Shown piece by piece: positions 56,539 to 64,000 of a stretch of 64,000 nt of DNA. The position numbers and the translations under genes are program-made. Source of the stretch: Punica granatum (taxonomy: Eukaryota; Streptophyta; Magnoliopsida; Myrtales; Lythraceae). The notes beneath the pieces were generated by a model, which saw only the letters and a program-made list of their open reading frames with translations, did not search any database and was not told the origin of the DNA. Every line of letters starts with the position of its first letter. The stretch's first letter is position 1. The stretch spans positions 25,638,811-25,702,810 of the forward strand of contig NC_045128.1 in assembly GCF_007655135.1 (NCBI RefSeq). The letters are read 5' to 3'.

Positions 56539-56899
56539 CATGAAAGATAGTCTGGAAGATGAGGGATTTTTCTTTTTTTCACACACCCTCATTCCTTTCT
56601 TGCCCATGTGAAATACAATCAAGTTATAATTTCGTAGAAATTTCCAGTATATAGAAGGTTTAGTCACATATTTAATGGTCACCTATATATCAGCATGTTG
56701 AAAATGATCACCAATATATCAGCATGTTGAAAGTGATATTGAATCTATATACTGGAAATTTCTACGAAATTATAACTTGATTGTATTTCACATGGGCAAG
56801 AAAGGAATGGGGGTGTGTGAAAAAAAGAAAATCCCTCATCTTCCAGACTATCTTTCATGCTGATATATAGGTGATCATTAAATATGTGACTAAACCTTT
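56539..56899. repeat. Inverted local duplication (fold-back scar)
   Basis: Block A (56539-56654) is repeated inverted at 56745-56859, and block B (56655-56697) inverted at 56857-56899, giving the order A-B-C-A'-B'. In duplication copy 1 the same region (about 11225-11400) is simple, in the order A-C'-B'. An inverted copy of the segment has therefore been inserted in copy 2. Confidence 0.8.
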
Positions 56900-57435
56900 A
56901 TTATACTTGCATCTCCTTTATCGAGTCTGTCTCACTCCATCCTATTCTATAAATTCTACACCAATTATGAAGTTTTCTGGATAAGTAATCATGCAACTTT
57001 CAGAAGACGTGTTTTGAATGGGGAAAAAAACTTTCAGAAAATGTGCAAGTTCAACTTCTATTATTAAGAAGCACACTGCAAGATTATTAACATTTATGAA
57101 GGTACTTAATATTGGTGGTATCATGGCACAGTGTAGGGTCTAAAGTTCACGAAAGCACTTCACGGATAGGACTAAGTAGATGCTTGAGCAAGAGTTAATT
57201 TCAAATAATAGGTTACGATTACTTCGCATTTTCACCCAAAAAAAAAATGTACAATTCGTTTATCAACTTATACAATGTGTGGGGTAGCTTCATAAAAAGT
57301 GAAGATAACACCACCCTTTCAGAAAAGCTATCGATACAGAGACAAGGAATGTCATTTATATATCAAGGCGGTAAGGATTAATTTGATTAACAAACGCTTT
57401 TTAATGATAAGTATCATAAAAGTAAATCAACAAAG

Positions 57436-57588
57436 GATGTAGCGCTATAACACATGCTCTCACCTGATAAATAAAAGGTTTCAGGTTCGATGCTCGCGGT
57501 TGGACTATCCGTATTATTTTATTAGCTATTTAGATTTTTATTTCTTTGTATTAGTCTCATGAATCTCTCTTGTAATTGAAAAAAAAAT
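57436..57588 (+). mobile_element. tRNA-derived SINE (duplication copy 2)
   Basis: GATGTAGCGCTATAACACAT (box A region), TTTCAGGTTCGATGCTC (box B) and an A-rich end. Orthologous to 11933-12086 within the duplication and better preserved. Confidence 0.65.
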
Positions 57589-57654
57589 CATGATATTTAG
57601 TTCCAGTATCACCTTGCTGAAATTCACACTAGGCGTATATCATCAACTTATTGA

Positions 57655-57790
57655 TATTGCGAACCTCGAGGATCTCGACTTAATTATGTTCGCTAGCCTA
57701 TTAACATTGTATAGTCCGGACGTAGTCCATGTTCTTCATTCCAGCATAAGCTGCAGGGTGAATTCCACTACATAGCATCTCACAGTTGGG
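57655..57790 (-). pseudogene. 2-ODD exon-4 relic (copy-B-like), duplication copy 2
   Basis: Matches 12190-12320 and, more distantly, the end of copy B exon 4: GACTTAATTATGTTCGCTAG, TTCATTCCAGCATAAGCTGC and CACTACATAGCA. No other exons of that copy remain. Confidence 0.6.
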
Positions 57791-58334
57791 ATTTCCTCCT
57801 TCGGTTCAACTATTGATCAACGGTATATGCTCCGACCCATGTGCAGCAAAAGAAGTGGTTTCGTCTCACTTTTGTACTTTCAGTTTTGCTCATCTTAAAT
57901 ATATCGAAGAAAAAGATTAAAAAAAAATAATGCTGCAAATAAGGCTAATCACGTCATTTCAACGGAGGAAGTTGCAAAACATCAACTTTATTGTGAGATG
58001 TATATACTAAACTTTTGAAATTCTTTCATGCAATTTGGAAATTGAAACGCATATATTGATTTTGGAATCATTTCTATCATAGATGAGTAGAAAGCTGATA
58101 TGAAAGGCTCCCGATATTAAGATTAACAAATAGCCTATTTCAAGGCAACCAACAATTCCAACTAAGATATCATAAATTTAGTCTTAATATTCCGGTTCGA
58201 CTTTTGAAATCTACATCGCATGCATCATCAACTCATTAGTAATTTCGCAAATCTAAAGGACCACAATATAATCACTTCATAGGACAGGGTCCATACTTTA
58301 GCTAAATAAAGAAAACTCTTTAAGATAATTCAGG

Positions 58335-60737
58335 TCATATCTTTAAAAGATCTAGACGGGTTTTTCCACGGAGCTTGCTCTTATGTTGAATCTCGAGGTA
58401 ATCCTTGTATTTCATCCCTGTATAATTTGCCCGGGGGCATCCATTCTCAAGCAGCTCGGCAGCAGGGCTAACGACCGTGTCCAATGATGGCCCGTGTGGC
58501 ATAGCGATCGAAATTCTTGTAGATTTGTTGTTCACAACTGCACGGTGAACAACGCTCTTGTACTTCCCATTCGTCAAAACCTTGCAAAAGATCAGGGATA
58601 TTCATGTGTAAGTGCTACCGAATTACAACGAGAAAAAGGGCAGAAGAATGAGCAATTATGATGAGAACAACAATTTTAGCTTAGTTTTTTTGTATATGTT
58701 CCCTCAATTTTCAAGAAAATATTCAAAACTACTTTCCCTTCCAAATCTTTGAGCTTTGTAAAAATTAAAATCATTTCCGTATTGGTTTAAAAATACGCTG
58801 TTTCTATACTTTACGATTTTCCTCTTCCACTTTTTCTAATTTTCAAATAATAATTTGTGTGATAATTTGCATACAGTATTCTGTAAATTGCAGGAGATGT
58901 ACGCAAAATTTATCCCTAGCAACTGACCAAAATGTACCAACGAGTCAGAGCCTTGAAGCCGGAAAACAAAGAAAAGGAAGAAAAAAGAGAACTTGCATTT
59001 TGGAATCGGAAAACAATTACCTCAAGGTGATCTCCGATGTTGACAAACAAAGCACCCGAAATAATATTTGCATCGACCCACTTGCCCTTGTGTTGAACTT
59101 GAAGCCCATTGACCGCATTCTGCATGAGCACAGTTAATAGGCCGTGGTCAGTGTGAGGAGGCAAGCCCATCGCGAGCTCAGGCTGTGGACAAGGGGGGTA
59201 TAGATTTACGCCGAACAACTGTAGGCTCGATTCAAGATCCATAGCTCTGTCTATATAACAAGAGTCCAGCCCCAAGCTCTCCGATATTCCTCCAAGTAGA
59301 TCCCTCACCACTCGTCGGACCGCTTTAGTGAACTCAGCTAGCACTTCACTGCAGAGAGAACATTTCTTGTAAAGAAACTTTCTTTCTTGACCAATGGAAA
59401 ATAAAGAACTCTTCCGCTAACTAGAGAGAACGCACATTTGGGGAAGGTTGAAATTGTTATAATTAATCAGATTATAGAATCGAACACACGTTGAATTTTT
59501 ATTTTAGTTACCAAATATAATCGTGGTTCTATGCGAGTATATAGGAGTTAAGCTTTTTTCAGTCAAATTGACTCGCGAGAGGAAGTATAAGATTTACTCC
59601 TCAATGAGGCCGGCAGCTCATATGCTTGAACATGGATTTATTTGAAACCATGGACTTTAGGGTGCATGTTTCTATGGGCCAGAGGGAATAGACTCCACGA
59701 TATCAAAAAGAAAACATGAAATATAAAGATTCTAAGAGTTAAGATCGAGATTTTTTACGTCCTTTAGTACAGTATAGAAGAGCAAAGAATTGCAATACCT
59801 GAACCCTGAAGGTTTGGTTGGAGAGTGAAACTCTGGGTGAACTAAGACCCTAAGATAATCCCTCCAGAAAAAAACTTCCGTGACGGAAGCATCTACGCTG
59901 GTGCCATAACTGATCGGGTCCAATGTGTGCTTCCCTTCGTATTGCCTCTTCTCCTCCTGCTCCAGATCGAAGAACTGACTGCAGCTATCTATCATTTTGT
60001 TCATCAGGCCCTCATCGATCCCATGGTTGATCACCTATATAATAAATTCGCACACACCATATAATTGGTCCGGCTCATTAATCTTGTACGATTCCATCAC
60101 TCTCTATGCAAGCATAAAGACATTTGCCCTAAACAGAAAATAGTAATTATGACTTTGGTAGTTGTAGCTCTCTTCCTAGTTCTACACTATAAGTATAAAG
60201 GCAGTACGTTTTTACAAAGTGCAAATCTCGTTACTCCGCTTGCGGCAGTTAAGAATATAACTTTTCACCCCGTAGCCTCGACTAAGCCAACAATCGGACA
60301 AGCCAAATTCCAGCCTATAGGCTGAGGAAACCGTAGTCTCTCATTCACAAATATATACATAATATGTCAATAATTAAAAGATAGAGACAAAGTCCACCAG
60401 AAATGGCAAAGTGATCCGGTATTGGCAGCAAGAATTAATTCATGCATCAAATACTGTACGTAAAGTATTTCACCAAAAATAGTACCATGAAGTAGCCCTT
60501 TTCTTGGCATGAGTTTCCAAGGTCTTGCATGACTGCCGAGCGTTGATCATGAGCGCCCGAGGTCAGAAGGGATAAATCAATGATGGGGATCGGGTCTTCA
60601 TCTTCCCCGGCTCCATCACCAGAAATCTTCTGGTCGACGGATCTGGAGAGAGTCTGGAAGGCGTACATGGGCGGAATGTGGGTAAGGTTTGGGTTTTCCG
60701 CTACGGTTTTGACGGACCTCACGTTGAGCGCGGCCAT
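58335..60737 (-). CDS. 2-oxoglutarate/Fe(II)-dependent dioxygenase (2-ODD copy D), four exons, intact
   Basis: Exons (minus): 60486-60737, 59799-60034, 59021-59348 and 58335-58580. They total 1062 bp or 353 residues, normal for the family. Introns are about 440-451 bp with GT/AG ends. DIOX_N spans about residues 50-160 (PIPIIDLSLL, VINHGID). The 2OG-FeII_Oxy core spans about 205-305. Iron ligands are H228 and D230 (LPPHTDHGLL) and H284 (SVVHRAVVNN). 2OG contacts are R294 and S296 (TRISIAM) and Y213 (NLYPPCPQ). The family is cytosolic and uses 2OG and O2 to hydroxylate or desaturate specialised metabolites. By recall it is closest to the 2-ODD 19-like / flavanone 3-dioxygenase 3-like group; the substrate cannot be told. 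The start at 60737 gives the usual MAxLxVxSVKTxAE N-terminus; an in-frame Met at 60842 would add 35 unusual residues. It is the only intact copy of the array in the window. Confidence 0.93.
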
Positions 60738-60816
60738 TATGAAATCGAATATGGAGAAGGAATATATAGAAGTGAAGGAGCAGAATGCGATAATTACAAA
60801 GCAAGAGGGAGTGTGG

Positions 60817-60824
60817 CTTTTATA
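60817..60824 (-). promoter_or_regulatory. TATA box of 2-ODD copy D
   Basis: TATAAAAG on the minus strand, 80-87 bp upstream of the ATG at 60737. This leaves a leader of about 50 bp, a normal plant arrangement. No similar box is seen at the same distance in copies B and C. Confidence 0.6.
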
Positions 60825-63247
60825 GGAGAAACACAAATACATACCACAAATATGAAAAGAAACGCGTCAAAGATTTACTTATATTTGTATACACAAATTC
60901 AAATCAGTAGTTCACCGGCCAATTGGTGACAACTGATGAAAGCGAGAGCTGCATTTTGCGTGCGGGGGCGTGCCGGTGCCATTGCAATGAAGTACCGTAT
61001 AGAGAGTACGTCCAAAAATATTGTTCGACAATGTTTGTGTGACTTATAATGGAAAAAAAAAGCTAATAAAAAAGTACGAGAAGTCCACATTAACGAGAAC
61101 TAAACACAAAATCTCTCTATTATTATCACTTTCTACGATTGAAAGCTTGTGCTACTGAGTCACCACATCGTTTGTTTGAAATTGGTCTAAATTTTCACTT
61201 TTTACCTACATATATCAAAGCCTTGTAGAGAGAGCGGTCACACACCTCTAAAGAAATTTTTTGTGTATTTCCTTTAAATAGGGTCAGCCTTCACAGAGAA
61301 ATATGGCTGTTACGTAAGTGATTACGTAATGAAATAATCTTTAACTATCAGCCCGAAGAGAATCTCGTATATCGGATGACATCGTGTCACAAGACATAAC
61401 AGATAATTAATTTTTTTTAAAAAATTATTACAAATTTTATATCATTTATGTCGTTATGTTTAACAATTATTGACTTATGATACACGCGGCATGTTTAACA
61501 ACTATTAACTTATGATACACGTTGTATGATATAACTTGTTACATCAAAGACCTTCTCGTCAGCCCGTGGTTTTGCCTCCACATTTTAAGGATATTTTTTC
61601 ACCTAAAATATGTGTATTAATTGAAGGAAGTCGCTTCAGAATAGGACAGAGCCACGATTTCAAATACACAGTGAAAAGTAATAGCCACCCTTTTAATGTG
61701 AAACAAGATGGGCCGTCATTCACGCTGTGACTATGGTTATGGTCCACCTTCATCGTCAATGAGAGGTATCGAAAAAATATAACTATCTAAAAAAGAGGAA
61801 TATAAATATAATACAATAAAATAAAATCTTAATAACTAATAAAAGAGGATAGATAATTTCATAATAAGTATCGAATATGAAATATCTCGATTATGAAACG
61901 AAAGCGTGCGTTTCGATGAAATAAAATGTCACAATCATAACAGATAAAGATTCTACAACCAAATTAATTTTTTTCCAAAAATAAACTTAATTTAATAATA
62001 CTTTTCCCTCAATTAAATAATACAATCATTACTTTTAATGTTTTTCTTCAAATTCTCTCGTATTTTTCTTATCTATTAGTACAATTAATTTTTTAATGTT
62101 AAATTTTCTCAACTATTTAACATTTTTTTCTCAATTTTAACACTTTTTCTCAATTTAACAATACAATCATTACTTTTTATCTTCTTTTTCAAATTCTCTT
62201 ACATACTTTTCCCAACTACTTTTATTTTCATCTCCTCAAATCAAATTAAATCAAACTTAACTTCGTTACTAAACGTTATGTTGATATTTGCAAATTACAG
62301 TAGTAAAACCCATGTCTTATATGTATAAATAATAATCTATTATAATTACTAAACAAAATAATCTCAGAAACAATCATCCCGAGATTTAAGAACATGGTAC
62401 TGGCACCGTTAGGTTAAAGGTCGATCCAGCAGAGCCATTTTCTGTTGAGAGAGGTGGGTCATTTCACTTTAGACACTTACCAGAACACTCGACTCGTAGA
62501 CTATATAATCTCGTAGAACTTTTACCCTATCAATCTGTTGTTATAAGTTATCTCAATCAAATAACAACCTCCAGCCATTCTCCAGAACATGGTTGCGATA
62601 TTTGATAATCTCATAGACAAACTTTATCCTCCCTCTCCCCCCCCCCCCCACGCAAAACAGGGAATTGCAAAAGCATAAGATGTAACCACCAATCAGACAT
62701 CAAATTCTCTTCTAATATCCTCACAATACGCTGGGCATAAACAATTTAAAAGGTCCCAAAATTTCTCCATTGCTGCCAGCTGCAAAGACAAGAAACATGT
62801 CGCATTTTTTTTAGCAACGCTGGTATAATTTAATTTTGTCGGTTCATCTATACTAACCATAAAGGGCAGAACAAATTCATTGATCTCACACAAGAATATA
62901 TCACTGGACTAGAGAGAAGTTGGCGGTAATTTAGTTAACTTACATCTCCTTTTACCTCCGTTTTAGCAATACATTCTGCATTTCTCTCTCGAAGCCCCCC
63001 ATCTTTTCTTTGTTTATCTCTCCTCTCTCTCATTTTGGCCGATCCCTTTCCAGCACGCAAATAATTTTCAATTGGAGACTTAATATATATGGAAAATATA
63101 CATGCTTTCACTCTCTAACTAATTCGTCCAAATCATAAGCAAACTCTAGTTCAGAGTAGTAGCGGGCAAACTCTGTAATTTGGAAATATAACCGAATCAA
63201 AAGAGAGTACACAATCTATTGAAAAAGCTCGATAATTAAAAAAAAAA
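60825..63247. other. Intergenic region between 2-ODD copies D and E
   Basis: AT-rich. Contains a MITE at about 61897-62285, a direct repeat (ACTTATGATACACG at 61470-61520), and a C-run at 62638-62650. A short minus ORF at 62693-62893 includes an acceptor-like TTTCTTGTCTTTGCAG followed by about 28 codons (LAAMEKFWDLLNCLCPAYC, then EDIRREFDV) and a stop. It might be a terminal exon relic but I do not recognise it. Confidence 0.4.
61897..62285. mobile_element. Tourist-like MITE, AT-rich, related to 21462-21760
   Basis: Left GTGCGTTTCGATGAAATA and right TTACTAAACGTTATGTTG are rough inverse matches. The inside shares AATACAATCATTACTTTT and CTCAACTATTTA with 21462-21760. Confidence 0.4.
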
Positions 63248-63402
63248 GACGTAATACAGTGGCACACGCTCTCGCTTGGTAATTAAGAAATTCCAAATTA
63301 TATGCTCAGTGGACTATCTGCATCCGTTTATTAGCTGTTATGATTTCTATTTCATAGTATAAGATCCATGCTCTTCCTTATAATCGAAGGAAAAAACAAG
63401 AA
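63248..63402 (+). mobile_element. tRNA-derived SINE
   Basis: GACGTAATACAGTGGCACAC (box A region), degenerate box B around TTCCAAATTATATGCTC, and an A-rich tail running into (AAAAT)n. Same family as 11933, 35427 and 57436. It lies about 0.5 kb downstream of 2-ODD copy E. Confidence 0.55.
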
Positions 63403-63656
63403 AAAAATAAAATAAAATAAAATAAGCTCAATAATTAAAATTTTGTGTACAATCGTGTGTAAGGTGGGCCCACAAGCTTTTTATGATGAAGATATAATGC
63501 AGTGCTTGTTGCAGGGCCTTGTACTCAGTGTGAGGCCTTGGCGAAGTTAGGCCTTCTACTCAGCGTTATCTCAGTTCGTAATAAAAATCAATTGTTTGTC
63601 CTTACATAGCTTTCTTTGTCGGTATATTTTAGACGATGATAAATGAGTGTAAGGAT

Positions 63657-63691
<35 letters not shown>

Positions 63692-63879
63692 TAAATTTTG
63701 AAATTTTATCTTGCATTTTGGAAATTGAATGGAAAGCTGATATGAAAGGTTACCGATATTAAGATAAAGGGCCTTTTTCAATGCAACGAAGAATTCAAAG
63801 TCCATAATAAAAGATCCAAACGGGTCATATCGTAGCAAGATAAACTCCATATACTTTAGCAAGATTTTGAAAAAAAAAA

Positions 63880-64000
63880 TTACGATAATTCAGGTTTTAT
63901 CTTTAAAAGATCCAGACGAGTTTTTCCGCGAAGCGTGCTCCTATGTTGAATCTCGAGGTAATCCTTGTATTTCATCCCTGTATAATTTGCTCGGTGGCAT
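63880..64000 (-). CDS. 2-ODD copy E, C-terminal end only (runs off the window)
   Basis: The last 40 codons of exon 4 end at TAA (63880-63882): RANYTGMKYKDYLEIQ, then RSTLRGKTRLDLLKIKPELS. It is nearly identical to copy D, but the copy D stop codon is changed to AAA, adding six residues. Whether the rest of the gene is intact cannot be seen. It is the next member of the head-to-tail array, about 3.1 kb upstream of copy D. Confidence 0.85.
   Translation of the reverse strand, partial: CHRANYTGMKYKDYLEIQHRSTLRGKTRLDLLKIKPELS

Larger units (their letters stand above)
54420..59100. repeat. Segmental duplication, copy 2
   Basis: Partner of 9345-13650. It keeps the fuller SYF1-like fragment, a CACTA tip and the complete 3' half of 2-ODD copy D. 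It lacks the two MITEs of copy 1 but has an inverted duplication at 56539-56899. A block of about 240 bp (54915-55155) is absent from copy 1. Confidence 0.85.

Noticed and set aside
60065..60325. Plus-strand ORF of 86 residues with a hydrophobic start
   Set aside because: It lies inside intron 1 of 2-ODD copy D on the opposite strand and has no family features.

Overview
This window is nuclear DNA from a flowering plant, most likely a woody eudicot. Its genes are interrupted by spliceosomal introns, it is AT-rich and dense in transposons, and its elements are plant types: Tat-like Ty3/gypsy, Ty1/copia, PIF/Harbinger, hAT, MULE-like, CACTA, Tourist-like MITEs, tRNA-derived SINEs and LINE tails. 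I cannot name the species.

The main biological content is a head-to-tail array on the minus strand of plant 2-oxoglutarate/Fe(II)-dependent dioxygenases (2-ODD, DOXC class, closest to the '2-ODD 19-like / flavanone 3-dioxygenase 3-like' group). There are five recognisable members. Copy A (12926-13650) is a truncated relic. Copy B (33475-35332) has four exons and one in-frame stop in exon 1. Copy C (46619-51775) has four exons, a different stop in exon 1, and a third intron swollen to 3.2 kb by MITEs. Copy D (58335-60737) is intact: four exons, 353 residues, all iron and 2-oxoglutarate ligands present, and a TATA box. Copy E (63880 to past the window end) shows only its C-terminal end. Smaller exon-4 relics lie at about 12195, 57660 and possibly 40690. 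Copies A and D sit in two copies of a 4-5 kb segmental duplication (about 9345-13650 and 54420-59100). Both also carry pieces of a SYF1 splicing-factor pseudogene, a CACTA terminus and a SINE.

Layout. 1-6865: 3' end of a Tat-like Ty3/gypsy element (integrase C-terminus, then a very long non-coding/LTR region with minisatellites). 6880-9029: PIF/Harbinger element with an apparently intact three-exon transposase and a remnant of its Myb/SANT-like partner. 9345-13650: duplication copy 1 with 2-ODD copy A. 13939-17397: decayed, internally deleted Ty1/copia element (minus) with LTRs, primer-binding site and polypurine tract. 17593-19575: MULE-like inverted-repeat element with microsatellites and an acidic ORF. 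19576-24250: mostly unrecognised sequence, a MITE and a LINE fragment. 24251-30545: non-autonomous Ty3/gypsy-like element (minus) with 1.36-kb LTRs. 30546-33474: intergenic, with a tiny LINE insertion and a MITE. 33475-35332: copy B with a SINE at its promoter. 35571-39130: tandem repeats split by a non-autonomous copia-like LTR element. 40937-43575: hAT-like and MULE-like elements. 43576-46618: AT-rich intergenic. 46619-51775: copy C. 52085-53955: MITEs. 54420-59100: duplication copy 2. 58335-60737: copy D. 60825-64000: intergenic, a MITE, a SINE and the end of copy E.

Only copy D (and perhaps E) looks able to make a working dioxygenase. The rest records repeated local duplication, nonsense decay and transposon nesting. 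I found no sign of a CRISPR array, an operon or a clearly new molecular system. The most unusual observations are the array's duplication and decay pattern, a fold-back template-switch scar in duplication copy 2, the orphan SYF1 exons, and an empty-site/filled-site pair for one LTR element.
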